Shown: positions 1 through 13,491, numbered from the stretch's first letter. The stretch is 64,000 nucleotides of DNA from Cunninghamella blakesleeana (GCA_017871115.1 JAFCIZ010000002.1:2439501-2503500), one strand, 5' to 3'. Notes: generated from the letters alone by a model not told the origin. Numbers and translations are program-made.

Positions 1-194
1 CAAACACAACAACATCATCATCATCCTCAGTATTAAAGTATGCCATTCATATTCAACTATGTAGGACGGATAAAAATAGAGTGTATTTATATAAACAAAT
101 TCGAGTGGTATTTACAAACCGTTGTATGGATGCTCGTGAACAATATCGTGTAGTTTGTGAAGGTCCAAAAGAGCCTGTTTATGCTCCTCTTTAA
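1..194 (+). CDS. 3' end of an unidentified protein-coding gene (partial)
   Basis: An open frame runs from the left edge to a TAA at 192-194. It begins with a Thr/Ser run and continues into a compact charged segment that includes YLYKQIRVV, FTNRCMDAREQ and a final VYAPL. The mix of hydrophobic and charged residues looks like the end of a folded domain rather than a random frame, and CGT for Arg and GAA for Glu match the neighbouring genes. CCTCAG at 25-30 could be a splice acceptor, in which case the low-complexity start is intron. I do not recognise the family. The rest of the gene lies outside the window. Confidence 0.5.
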   Translation, partial: NTTTSSSSSVLKYAIHIQLCRTDKNRVYLYKQIRVVFTNRCMDAREQYRVVCEGPKEPVYAPL

Positions 195-655
195 AAAGAT
201 ATAGTAAAAAATATGTAAATTTTATTTCGCTTTTATATATATATATATTTATTATTATTTCTATGTTCATATTGTTAAATAAATAAAGTTAAATCTTTTA
301 TCTATTCATATCTATAAATGCTTTTTAATAATAAATAAAATAAAACAGGGAAGGTTGGATAATTAGATAAAATAGAAGGATTTATAAAGCAAGGAAAAAA
401 AGGAAGAGGTTTCTAATTGCATATTTCGATTTTATTTCAGGTCTTCATCAGTAAATTTCTTACACATAGAGCATCCATGAAAAAAGTTTAAATTAATAAG
501 TATATCATCGATTTTATTTTTTTAATATATATTTTTTTAACATTTACTAAATGGCACTACATTTACATCGAATCAAACCAAAAAAAGTAAACTTGCTATT
601 ATATGTTCTTACTAAAAAATAAAAAATAAAAAATAAAAGATAAAATAAAAATACA

Positions 656-693
<38 letters not shown>

Positions 694-1128
694 GACTACG
701 TGCCTTTTTTAATGTTTAATTTAATATTATAATAATCATATTTTTATTATTTGAGGATCTTATGATATTTTCACCATTTGGAAAATATTTGAAATTTCAC
801 AAGTTGTTTTTTGAGTCCTATAATATATTGTAAATTGTTCATTTGTTCCGATGGGGTAAATATTCTCTGGGAAATGAGAGGGTAAGGGTATAAACTAGGG
901 TAAACCCTATTTTAAAAATATAAAAAGAAAAATCAAAAAGTAGTCCTATATTATGGATAACCAGTACAAATAGGTAACCAACATGAAGGGTATAACCAAA
1001 TGGAGAGGGAAATAATAGGTAGTACATATACAACAGAGGAATCTACATTCATGAATAGATACATTAAGGTATGTTACCCTTATGGATATGGATAAATACA
1101 CGATGTGTTGTATCTTTTAAAAAAGATA
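195..1128. other. AT-rich intergenic stretch
   Basis: There is no supportable gene here. The stretch holds a probable polyadenylation region just after the stop of the left-edge gene, a (TA)n run at about 661-688, A-rich runs such as the AAAAAAT repeats near 615-640, and scattered short open frames without family motifs. From about 840 onward base composition becomes less AT-rich and merges into the unusual ORF that follows. Confidence 0.6.
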
Positions 1129-2229
1129 TTATACTCTGTACTTGGCCCAAAAGAAAAGGGCCATATCTATTGCGGATATATCTCTTGTATTTCTCAGATA
1201 TATACTTGGTGGATATGGATAAAATATTTCCCTTCCTCTTATACATGCTACACCTCCATTCCCGGTTATCCTTTCCGGAGGGTCAAGTTTGAGTGCCCTA
1301 TCAAGCATACGTTCCCAAGTTGTATCCGTACACCCTATATCCTCAAATCTGTCCTGATATTCTTCCTCTACATCTCTATTCCAATAGGCATCGGGGAGAC
1401 TTAATTCCGTTAATCCAGACGACATATCCATTGCCATATCATATATCCTCATATCTTCATCACTGTTATCATCTAGGATTCTTATTAGTTCATCATCCTC
1501 GGGATTCATACATATCTCGTAAGCTCTAAATTCTATTTCGTCAATGGATCCCAAATCTTTCAGATACATAAGACCATCTATACATCTTGCTTTATATAGT
1601 TCATGTATGATATTAAAACCATCAGGGACCGTACGTATCGCCGCTTTGTACATATTGTATTTTATACAACAATTGCATATAATTAGAGATTTAACATTTA
1701 TATTTTCCCCTTTGTATAGGCTAACCATTGTCTCTCCATCTCTGTCTAAATATTCCTTTGGGACATCAATCAGGTATTTGGGATGACATTTGCGGATATT
1801 TATTGGTTTCTCTATACTCTCCCATTGTCTGGTAAATACATAATATTCATCCATGTCCTTAATTTCCGTATCATGTTTTATATAGTCCACTCCCCAGATG
1901 AATTTGGTAGCTACAGAGAGTTCATACCCTTGATTGGAAAACATATTGGTATTCCATATTCTGTCTATCTCAAGTATCTTTTTGGGATCTCTAGTTAATA
2001 CCCCATGCATAAGGGCACATTCCCCAGGGATCCATTTCTTAAGATATTCCAAATTGCCATTCCTTCTAAGGAATTCATCCAATACTTTCCCAGGTCCACC
2101 TTCCTCAAGAAGCTTCCCTATGTCTATAGGGAATCCCAAGGTAACCCTAATTAAGGTATCTGAATATTGGATAATCTCTTGAATTATCTCTGTTGGAAGC
2201 TTCTTCATGTTTATGAATGGTTTTGTCAA
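1129..2229 (-). CDS. Intronless 366-aa protein with F-box-like N-terminus, possibly of viral origin
   Basis: A single uninterrupted frame encodes 366 residues. The start could be the first Met or, more likely, Met8 (MKKLPTEIIQEIIQYSD). That opening resembles F-box-like N-termini (LPxEI..I). The rest alternates short helical segments with aromatic and charged residues, for example FIWGVDYIKH, YLKDLGSIDE and NTRDISAIDMA. These vaguely resemble the degenerate helical repeats found in proteins of large DNA viruses. Three 60-base lines I counted gave 38-45% G+C, clearly above the flanks. Arg is often AGA/AGG and Gly GGA/GGG, whereas neighbouring genes prefer CGT and GGT. It has no intron, although most genes here are split. 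No function is assigned. A viral or horizontally acquired origin is inference; a fast-evolving fungal F-box protein is the alternative. Confidence 0.6.
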   Translation of the reverse strand: MTKPFINMKKLPTEIIQEIIQYSDTLIRVTLGFPIDIGKLLEEGGPGKVLDEFLRRNGNLEYLKKWIPGECALMHGVLTRDPKKILEIDRIWNTNMFSNQGYELSVATKFIWGVDYIKHDTEIKDMDEYYVFTRQWESIEKPINIRKCHPKYLIDVPKEYLDRDGETMVSLYKGENINVKSLIICNCCIKYNMYKAAIRTVPDGFNIIHELYKARCIDGLMYLKDLGSIDEIEFRAYEICMNPEDDELIRILDDNSDEDMRIYDMAMDMSSGLTELSLPDAYWNRDVEEEYQDRFEDIGCTDTTWERMLDRALKLDPPERITGNGGVACIRGREIFYPYPPSIYLRNTRDISAIDMALFFWAKYRV

Positions 2230-2731
2230 CGAAAAGGAGATTTCTGTTGGGTATTATTTTTAAAAAAGAGGAAATACAATAAAAAAAAATGCTTAGGCAT
2301 TATTATCACTTCTTCTGGTAGTAGCTGAGGTTTAATTTGATCAGGTCAAAAAATTGTATAGGTGAAGTATTTTTGAATGTCCGCTGAAGCACCCCCTCGT
2401 CACAAGCGGGGGAGGGGTAAGATATTTGGCTATAATCTTAAATTTACAATCTCGCACTTTTTTTTTTACACTCCCACAACAAAAAAAAAAATTCCTCTCT
2501 CTTCTTTTTCTTCTTTCTTTTCTTACCCTTTTTTTTTGTTGTTACATTGAAATCTATTTTTTTTATTATTATTATTTTATAATTGTATTCTTATAAAGAA
2601 TCTTTTTAAAAAGAAATAATCATATAAAAAAACCCATTTTAATTTTTATTTAATCTCTCTCTCTTTTTTTTTATCTAACGATTTTTACCTCTCCCCACTC
2701 TCTACTTCTTTAATAAATATAAATATAAAAA
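2230..2731. promoter_or_regulatory. Upstream region of SDH2
   Basis: This gap lies between the divergent 5' ends of the unusual ORF and SDH2. It carries long pyrimidine tracts on the + strand (about 2457-2570 and 2655-2710), which are typical of the core promoter and 5' UTR of strongly expressed fungal genes. It also contains a GC-rich imperfect inverted repeat at about 2388-2416. No gene is seen. Confidence 0.4.
2388..2416. repeat. GC-rich imperfect inverted repeat
   Basis: A C-rich arm (ACCCCCTCG) is followed, after a short loop, by a G-rich arm (GCGGGGGAGGGGT). It could form a hairpin and stands out sharply against flanks that are almost pure A+T. It may be a transcription factor site, a structured element or the scar of an insertion; the sequence does not decide. 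Confidence 0.35.
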
Positions 2732-4349
<1,618 letters not shown>

Positions 4350-4944
4350 AAAAAATGAAATGATTTTTTAAATCTTAAAAAAAAATTGGGAAAAAAATAA
4401 TCAAAATAGATATATAATGAATATATATATTTTTTCTTTTTTTTATATATCATATATGTAAATATATTTATTAAATATATGTTTATATATTTGATTATTC
4501 ATTACATGAATAATAATAAAAAAAAATTGAATAATAATTATAATAATAATAATAAAAAAAAATATCTTTTTTTTGTCTTATATTTTTTTTTTTTTCATAT
4601 TTTAAAAATAACGTTGATGTTTTTTGGAACGATAAAAATCCATATTTTTTTTATTAAAGGCTTTGAAAAGTAAATATAAAAGAGGGAAAATAAAAAATTG
4701 CTGATATAGTGTGTAAATGTGTGTATAAAAAATTGAAAGAAAAGTGCAACTGTCAAGACAAAATAAAAAATAAACAATAAGAACGTGCTCAGTATAAAAA
4801 GATGAATGAAATGAATAAAAGTACTAAAAAAGTAAAAAGAAAAGCATTAAGATATAAAAAGTAAATAGTAATAATAAAAACAAGTGAAGGAAATAATAAT
4901 GAAGATAGTATATTATTAAAAAAATATATTTTTAGTATATATAT
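4350..4944. other. Convergent 3' region between SDH2 and casein kinase I
   Basis: About 600 bp of very AT-rich DNA shared by the 3' ends of two convergent genes. Stop-proximal A/T runs can serve polyadenylation on both strands. The short open frames here are poly-Lys, poly-Asn or poly-Phe artefacts. No further gene is seen. Confidence 0.6.
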
Positions 4945-6486
4945 CTAATGGCATAAACCACAAGTAAGTTTTGACCAAACACTTTGTTTTTTCTGGTATG
5001 GATCTTGGTGTACAGGTAAATTATTATTGTTATTACTATTTTGAACCCCTTGATGATGATGATTATTATTTGAAGATAAACGATTAATAGGTACATCTTG
5101 CTGTTGTTGTTGATGTTGAGGTCTTGAAGTTGAAATATGGTGATGATGATTACTTTGTCTTAAATTATTTTCGATAACCTTTTTAGCAGGAGCAGGTAAG
5201 TTTTGACGAGAAGCTTGTTTTTTAGTCATTGTTTCCCAACCTTTACCATTATTTAAAAGGCACCAATCATAAATATGGTCTTCCGTTTCACCTGCATTTT
5301 TGATCACTTTGGTAAATAATTCCCTTAAAAAATCATAATCAGGTGTTTCATCGAAACCCAATTTACGTACATATTGTAAATAAATACCAAATTCTTCAGG
5401 GTAGCCAGAACATAAATCTTTCACATTGGTAGATTGTTTCTTTTCACCAATCTTTTCATATTTTTGTTTATTGGTAGCAGCTTTTAAACCTTGCCAAGGC
5501 AAAGAGCCTCTTAAAAAGTACATAAACACATGACCTAGAGATTCTAAATCATCCCTTCTTGACTGTTCTCTACCAAGATGCGTGTTGATACTCATATAAC
5601 GAGCTGTCCCAGATAAGCTTTTTCGTTCACGGTAAGGAATATGTTGTTTTGTTTTAGGATCTCTATATAATTTAGCCATACCAAAATCAACCATAAAGAT
5701 ATTATTTGCATAGTTTGTACCAGGTTTGCCAATTAAAAAATTATCAGGTTTAATGTCACGATAAATAAGGTTTTTTTCATGAATTGTTTGTACTCGATTA
5801 ATCTAATATAAATAAATAAAATAAAAATAATAATAATAAAAATTATAATGGTGATCATTAAATAAATAAATGGTGATTTTTTAATGGAGTATTTATTTAT
5901 TTCTATTACCATTTGCTTAGCAAGCATAGCTACAGTTTTAGTAGAAAATCTTCTACCACAAACATCAAACATATCTTCTAAACTAGGACCCAAAAGATCA
6001 ATAACTAAAATATTATGAAGACCTTCTTGACCAAAATAATAGGCGCTTGGTATTCCAACGCTTCCTGCCATGATTTTATAAGTACGATATTCATCTCTTA
6101 ACTGAGGAGCATCTGATTTTCTAGGTTCAAATTTGATAGCTACTTGTTGATTATTTAATAAGTTTGTACCTATATATATATAATGAAATAAATAAATAAA
6201 TAAATATATTAATATATAATATATATTTGTGTAAGTTTGTTGCTATATAAATATATATGTATACCTTCATAAATAACACCGAAACTACCTATAATATTTA
6301 GAGAGACAAAAGGAAAAAAAAAAAAAAAAATAGTATTATTATTTAAAGTTTATAAATGGTTTCTTATATAACTTTTGAATCTGACATACCTTCACCAATT
6401 TTTTTTCCAACCCTATAATGAACACCTACTACATTATGAGCTGAAGAACTTTGCGATGGTACTGCTGTATTAGATGGACTTGGCAT
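4945..6486 (-). CDS. Casein kinase I, membrane-anchored Yck type
   Basis: Ser/Thr kinase of the CK1 family, Yck1/2 (CK1-gamma) branch. These kinases sit at the plasma membrane or endosomes and act in nutrient signalling, endocytosis and morphogenesis. Four exons on the minus strand (6390-6486, 6265-6288, 5910-6169, 4945-5802) give 412 residues. The glycine loop (GKKIGEGSFG) spans the first two introns. Catalytic Lys53 lies in [18 protein letters not shown] places the catalytic Asp near 143, and the DFG Asp is near 166. [18 protein letters not shown] is the CK1 signature, and [14 protein letters not shown] is typical of the Yck branch. The tail is Asn/His/Gln-rich and ends in CGLCH, so C-terminal Cys are available for palmitoylation. 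Exon 2 is only 24 nt. Confidence 0.95.
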
Positions 6487-6784
6487 ATTATGTTTTTAAA
6501 TTTGTACTATATATATGTTATAAAGTGATTGAAATTTTTTTCTTTTTCTTTTTCTTTAAAAAAGGAATGATAAAAAAAATAAAGTCTATATATGAGTTGC
6601 AAAAAAATGATGATGAAAAAAGGGAATAAAATTAAATAAAATGAATTAAAAGAGAAGAAAGAAAGAATGAAAAAGGGAAAGGGGGAATGGATAATAAGGG
6701 AATTTATGTAATGGAATTAGGGTGGGTTGTTTTTTATTTTTGGTTGGTTGTTGTTTATTATTGTTGACTTGTTGGTTGAGTTGC

Positions 6785-6815
<31 letters not shown>

Positions 6816-7292
6816 GACTAGAGATATATATTATAGGAGGATCTAATAGAAATGTCAAAAAAAAAAAAAGATAAAAAGTTTATATTAGAAAAAAAAAAAA
6901 AAAAAAAAAAAAAAGAGTATATATATAAGAGTGGAAGAGAAAGAAAGAAAAAAAAAAAAAAAAAAAAAAAAAAAATTCAAAAATTGATTATAATTTTTTT
7001 TTCGGGAAGAAAGAAAAAAAAAAAGCTTCAGTAAAGAAATCAAATGACTTTTGACTTATTTTGGTACTCAACCAATAATCAAACCAAAAAAGGGGAGAAA
7101 GGATAATAAAAATATAGATATAATAGTTTAAATAATATAAAAGACTAGAAGAATAAAAAAGGTGTATCTTACGTATTATGATTATTTTTACCTTATTTTC
7201 CTTAAAAGTAAGAAAAGAAGTGTGTATGTGTGTGTTTTAAGGAGTGTAGAATAAAAGGAATGTATAAAAAAGTATTTTTTTTGTGTGTTAGT

Positions 7293-7337
<45 letters not shown>

Positions 7338-7799
7338 GAAGATAAAGGGAAAAAGGAAGAAGAAAAAGTAAAATTAAGTTCAATTTTTTATAGAAAAAAT
7401 AAGAGTCGGAACTTGGAGAGGGGCTTGCTTCTTTACCAAATTGAATTATAAACACGCCTTACCTTTCATTTTAAATTCCACCTTTATTAAATATATATTT
7501 ATATAATTATTTTTTTGATGGAATATTATAATAAAGAAAGGTTGTGCCATTGTACTTATAATAATAATGTATATAATGTTAAAAGATATATATTAAATAA
7601 TAAGATACGTTAATAAAAAAAAAAAGTATAATTATAATAATAATAATAATAGTAAAAATAATAATAATAATAATAATAAAAATAATAATAATAATAATAA
7701 AAATAATAATAGTAATAGTAGTAAAAATATAATAGTATAAATGTATATATTTATATATATATATATAATTTTTTTTTCTTTTTTTTATATTCCTTTTAA
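6487..7799. other. Intergenic region with poly-purine and simple repeats
   Basis: This is the upstream region of the casein kinase gene and, further right, the 3' flank of the epimerase gene. It contains poly(A) and A/G tracts at about 6857-7024, a (TA)n run near 6786-6808, a (GA)n run at about 7305-7332, and ATT/AAT trinucleotide runs near 7635-7730. No gene-like coding signal was found on either strand. Confidence 0.6.
7305..7332. repeat. (GA)n microsatellite inside a purine tract
   Basis: About fourteen GA dinucleotides follow a short (TA)n run and are extended by further purines to about 7370. The strand asymmetry (nearly pure purine on +) makes a triplex-prone, length-variable tract. 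Confidence 0.8.
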
Positions 7800-9290
7800 T
7801 CATTCATCTATTAAAGGGCCGTCGTAACCATTTGGATTTCGTTTTGTCCATCGCCACATATCTTCACACATATTATCCATATTATATACAGGTTTCCAAT
7901 TTAATTCCTTATTAGCCAACGTAGCATCAGCAGTGCAAATTCCAACATCTCCAGGTCGGCGATCAACAATCTAATAAATAAATAAATAAATAAACAAATA
8001 AAGATATCTAATCATCAGCATCTTTTTATTTCTTTTTTTAATAAATATTATAATAAAAAAAAAGGGACTTACTTTATATGGTATCTTTTTTTGAGTTACT
8101 CTTTCCATTGCTTGAATGATTTCTAAGACAGAGTATCCAGCACCAGTCCCGAGATTATAAGCAACACATTCTCCTTTTTGTTGTTCTTTTTGTTGGCATT
8201 GTTTCAAAGAAGCTAGTTCTAATTTTTTCAATGCAGCCACATGTCCTGTTGCCAGATCACAAACATGAATATAATCACGTACACCAGTCCCATCTACTGT
8301 ATCGTAATCATCGCCAAAGACTTGTACAAAAGGAAGGTGTCCTTGTAAAACACGAATCACATAAGGTAAAAGATTATTCGGTACGCCTTGAGGACATTCG
8401 CCTATTAAACCGGAAGGATGTGCACCTACAGGGTTAAAAAACCGTAACAAACAAACATTCCATTCTGGATCGGCATTACATAAATCTCGTAACATTTCTT
8501 CTACAAATAATTTAGTACGTCCATAGGGGTTCGTAACGGGACCTAAACTTGCAGTTTCATTTACAGGCATCATTTCAGGTTCACCATAAACTGTAGCACT
8601 AGAGGAAAATACTAAATTCTTGACTTTATATTTATTCATCATTCGAAATAAATGGAGTGAACCGGTTACATTATTGTGATAGTAATCTAATGGGATCTGT
8701 GTTGATTCACCTACTGCTTTAATGGCCGCAAAATGGACAACCGACCAAAATTGAAATTGATTAAATACCTTTTCGAGGTCCTTTTCATTAGTGACATCGC
8801 CTTCAATGAAATAAATCGTTTTCCCTGATAAATATTCTACTCTTGCCAAAGCCTCTAAATTTGCATTGACTAGATTATCTAATACTACAATAGAATAGTT
8901 TGCTTTTAATAATTCTAAAACTGTATGACTACCAATATAACCAGCTCCCCCCGTAACTAATACATATTTTTGTTGTTGACTATTGTGATGATGATGATGA
9001 TGATTAATGGTAGTAGAGGTAGAGGAATACTGGTTGGTATTATTGGATTGCTGTGAAAATCTTCTTTTACGTAGTAAAAATTGTTCTGATAAAGAGTATG
9101 ATGATAATGGTGTTAAAGAATGCCGTTGTTCATGATAAAACTTTTTTCTTTTGGATATATTATTGTTATCTTGTGTCGTTGGTTGATGAAGTTGACGTTT
9201 AAGTGGATGAGTACAATGAGTAAATGCTTCAAGCGAATCTATACTTGAAGTTGTAGTAGTTGTAGTGATACTATTGCGCATAACCTTCAT
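7800..9290 (-). CDS. uge1: UDP-glucose 4-epimerase with a low-complexity N-terminal extension
   Basis: NAD-dependent epimerase that interconverts UDP-glucose and UDP-galactose (Leloir pathway). Two exons, 8073-9290 and 7800-7970, give 462 residues. The Rossmann motif TGGAGYIGSH is near residue 114, the catalytic Ser region is SSSATVYG, and the active-site YxxxK is in NPYGRTK. GTGVRDYIHVCDLATGH and the C-terminal TKRNPNGYDG are standard for the family. The aldose mutarotase domain fused to Gal10 in yeasts is absent. About 108 residues precede the catalytic domain. They are rich in Ser/Thr/Gln/Asn and include a six-His run directly before it. The extension is open and in frame, but no upstream Met lies close to the catalytic core, so the long start is used here. 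Confidence 0.94.
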
Positions 9291-10168
9291 AGTAGTTTCC
9301 TTTCCTTTCTTTTATATTAATCTATGTATTGTAGTATTGTATTATATTGTATTATACGAATGTTTATAAGTTGTTAATGAGTATAGTGTATATGGATATA
9401 TCTATTGTTAATATGCCCAGCAGAATGCTATTACAAGTTGACTTTCTTTTTTAAAAAAAACAGTTGTGGTTTTTAATATGTAGAATTAAAAAATAGGGAA
9501 TAGAAAAAAAAAGTCAGAGTTGTATTAAGGTTAAAACAAGATATAAAAAAGGAATTATCAAACTAAAATTGAATATACTAAGGAGTGTAAAAATTGAAAC
9601 AATTGATTATAAGAGAGGAAGAGGGGGAGGGAGGGGAATTAAAGGAAGGGAGTGAAGGTATGTAAAAGAATAAAATAAAGATAAAAAAAAATAGCTGAGG
9701 AGAAAGCGAAAGAAAGATGAAAAAAAAAAAAAAAAAATTAAATAAAGGAAAGTAAACTAGTTTATAAAGAGAAAAAAAAAGAAATACTAATTTTTTTTTA
9801 CAACTTAATCAACTCTAGAACTAGATTGAATCTCCGATTTTTTGTTGTTACCCAAAAAAAATTGAAAAGACAAGTTTAACATTGGGAAAAAAAAAATTTT
9901 TTTTCTACTTTTATTAATTTTTAATTGGATATGTTTTTTTTTAAACAGCGTATCAATTATAATGTTTTTCGCTTTAACCAAAACGAATAGCTTATTATTT
10001 TCTATAAATAATAAAATGATATCATTTTTTTTTATTTGTCAAATATATGATCTACAACAATCATAAATATAGTTTGGTTTATTTTAAAATTTACTGTAAT
10101 TATTAAAAAATTCACATTTTTATTATATTATTTTATAATTATTTATTTATATATAATGAAGAATGTTG
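9291..10168. other. Intergenic region, AT-rich
   Basis: 5' flank of the epimerase gene and 3' flank of the acidic-tail gene. It holds poly(A) at about 9720-9737, paired T and A runs near 9885-9905, and a G/A-rich block near 9613-9660. No coding signal or RNA gene is recognised. Confidence 0.6.
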
Positions 10169-12730
10169 TTATGGTAGTTTCAATTTATGTCGAGAAAGTC
10201 TACTTTCTATATAACTATTTTCATAATCACCATCATTATCCTCATCCAACATATCTATATCTGGAATAGCAACGGTATCATAATTATTATTATTGTTATT
10301 ACAATTATTATTTTCATTGGATATACGAGTAAATGATGAAGGTGCTTTTTGTTCTTTTTTTTTGGGTTGAGGAGTTGGATCATTGCATTGAGAAGACTGA
10401 CTGTTGTGTTGTGAAAGTTGGCTGTTAATTTGACTTTTTGAAAATATTTCTCTGTCACTACCAAATGTGGATGAAGAAGAAGAAGTAAAAGGTGGGAGTA
10501 TTCTTCGTCTTTTTTGGTTAGGTTGGGGATCATGAAATGCATTATTATCAGCGGTTGCTGAAGCTCTTCCTTCTTTTTCTTCTGTTCCATTTATTGTTGT
10601 ATCAATTGTATCTATAATTTCTTCCATTTGTGTGGGTTCTTTTTCGGTTGTTGATAGCTTTGTTAGTATATTATTATTACGTCTGTTTACTAAAACTGAT
10701 ATAGGTGTATCATTTAATAATATATTATTCCAGTCTTCTATATTTTGAATTGCTGCATTAATTTTATTGTTTTCTTGCTCTTGACCTTGATCTCGTTCTT
10801 GCATTATTTCTTTTTCTTTTCCTTTTCCTTTTACTATTTCCTTTTCTTCTTTTTCTTCTATTTCTTCTTCTTCTTCTATAATTTCATCAGGTGCTAAATA
10901 AAACTTCTCTTCATCATCTCCATCATCATCATCATCATCACCATCATCGTCAGCATCATTATCACTATCATTATCACCTTGATCTTCTTTTTCCTTTTTA
11001 TTTTTGCCATCACCTTCTTCTTTTTCTTTATTCTTATTGTCAATGTTACTATTATTCCATTCCAACACTTTGTCAGTAGCCATATAAAATTCTTCTTCCA
11101 TAGCATCTATTACCTGAGTATCATTATTGTTGGTGTTGTTGGTGGAATTGAAAGTTTCATTTTTTTTATGAAATACTGTATTAGGTACGATAAATAATTC
11201 TTCGTCACTACTATCATCTATAATAATTACACCATCTTCACCATCTTCACCATCTTCATTACTTTTTATATCATTGTTGTTTTTATTTGTTGTTTTAGGA
11301 GAAGGGTGTTGCTCAGCTTTTATACTATTACTATGATCATCTTTGTTTTGATCATTTTCAAACATACTATCGTTGTCATCATAACTCTTACTGTCGCTGA
11401 CATTACTACTGCTACTACTGCTACTATTGCTATTATTATTTTCTTTTGCTGTATTAATTGAATGTTGTTTAATATGAATATTATTTTTACTCATACTACT
11501 ATTACTGCTACTGCTACTGCTACTGCTACTATTATCACTGTCATCCAGAGAATTTTTGCTTTTATTTATTGCATTAAGTGAATGTTGTTCAACGCCATCA
11601 TTCTCATTACCATCCTCTATAGTACTGCTACTATGATCATTATCGTTTAAAAGATTCTTATCTTTATTTGTCGCATCAATCGAATATTGTTTAATGCTGT
11701 TATTGTCATCTTTCACGTTACTACTACTACTACTATTGCTGCTACTACTACTACTGTTGCTGCTGTCACTATCATCCGAGCGATCCCCGTATTCATTTGT
11801 TACATCAATAGACCGCTGGTCAATATTGTTACGATCATTGTTGTATTCATCTTTACTCATATTACTAATATTGCTGTCGCTAATTTCATCGGATGATTCA
11901 TTAAATCGATTGCTTATATTTAATGTTTCATCCAAGTTGTCATTATTTTTACTTGATATTTGATTTAAATTTTCACTCTTTTCTTCGAATGATTCATTCA
12001 ATTTACCACTATTTTCATCCGATGATTCGTCTAAATTTTTACTAATTTCATCTGACGATTTATCCAAGCTTTCACTGTTTTCATCCGATGATTCGCTGTA
12101 AAGCTGATCTATTGTATCTTCAATAACAATACTATCATCGTCTTCATCCTTTAATATATCAATAGCCATTACAGTATTTTTTTCTTGATCCAGTTGTTTT
12201 TCTTTTATTTCTTCTGTTTTTACTTGAGTATAATTGTAACTATGTTTTGTTGTGTCAAAATCATCATTTTCTTCTTCATCGCTAGAAATTTCATATATAT
12301 TACTATTATCTTCTTCCATACTATCATCTTCATCTTCGCTATTTTCTTTTTCTTCATTATCTTCCTTATTCATTTTGTATTTATCAAAATATTGAATCTG
12401 GAACCTCTATATATTATCATTTTGTAAAACAAAAATGCATATTGTTATTAATTTAATTTTATATGATTATAGATATATTCAATACTATTATTATCATTAA
12501 TATATATATTACCTGTGGTAATTGAATAATTTCAGGTGATAAAAATATAGATCCTATAACGTTACTCCAAACAGTTCTCAGTTCTTCGTAAGGCATAAAA
12601 TCTAAAACATCATCCAAAAATTGAAAGGCTTCAAACTATTTTCAAATAACATTAAATAATAAAATACTGATGAATGTTGAATCATCGTTCATATATATGT
12701 TTGTATGTATGTATGTATGTATGTAGAACA

Positions 12731-12765
<35 letters not shown>

Positions 12766-13491
12766 ATTTACCTGATCAATTCGTTCTTCGATAAGTTGTA
12801 TTAAACCTGTATCATCATCATCATCTGATAAACCGTATTCTTCCTTAACTTTTGGTAATAGTGCATCAATGCATTCATCAATTATCGTATCATCTTCTAT
12901 TTCTTCTTCATCGCTATTTTCTGAAGTAGTAGTAGTTGACAGCTTTCGCATACGAATATACACTAAGTACGTTCTTAGGTCCACTATGGCCGAATATATT
13001 TTTTCTTTGGTGGTTTCTGAAGTAGCTGTCAGGTGAGATAATTTTATTTTAACCGCACTTTCAAATTCACTAGTTGATAAATAATAAACAAAAGTTGCCA
13101 AATTTATATTTCGTAAAACGCTTTTTATCCAGCTTGTAATAACTATGAGATCTTGAGGTGTATAATTGGATGCTGAGAGTCTATTTATAAAGCTATTTAT
13201 CGTTTGATTAATGTCTATAAAATCTTCAGTATGGAATCGTTTTTTTTTAAGTTCTATAATATACAATGATAGTAATATTAAAAATATATATTAGTTCACT
13301 AAATTTAAACTTTAGAGGAAGAAAAAAAAGTAAACGTGTTTATTTATATGGTTTATGGATTTACCTTGCAAAGTATGATAAAGACTAGAACTCAAGTTGC
13401 CTTTTGCAAGAAAAGTATTTATTATATTTCTTGAATGTAAATTAAATATATATAGGTCTGATATAGATTCATCATTAAGATCATACGACAT
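10169..13491 (-). CDS. TRF-like-family paralogue lacking Myb, with long acidic Ser/Asn-rich tail
   Basis: Four exons (13365-13491, 12772-13253, 12513-12635, 10169-12406) give 989 residues. Residues 1-244 resemble the N-terminal halves of the two neighbouring Myb genes. TIIDECIDALLPKVKEEYG matches TISDALIKYFPEKRKKY, EELRTVWSN matches KKLRKSWKP, and introns 1 and 2 have the same phases (1, then 0) as theirs. The Myb domain at the end of both neighbours is absent. Instead the last exon encodes about 745 residues dominated by Ser, Asn, Asp and Glu, with repeated SSDE units. Two stretches look like SUMO-interaction motifs: DSIVIEDT near 336-342 and GVIIIDDSSDEE near 638. An Arg/Lys patch (KRRRILPP) could be a nuclear localisation signal. 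A nuclear scaffold working with the neighbouring Myb proteins is inference; no closer family is recognised. Confidence 0.75.

Noticed and set aside
6852..7034. Poly-Lys open frame
   Set aside because: Pure A/G homopolymer translation; not a plausible protein.
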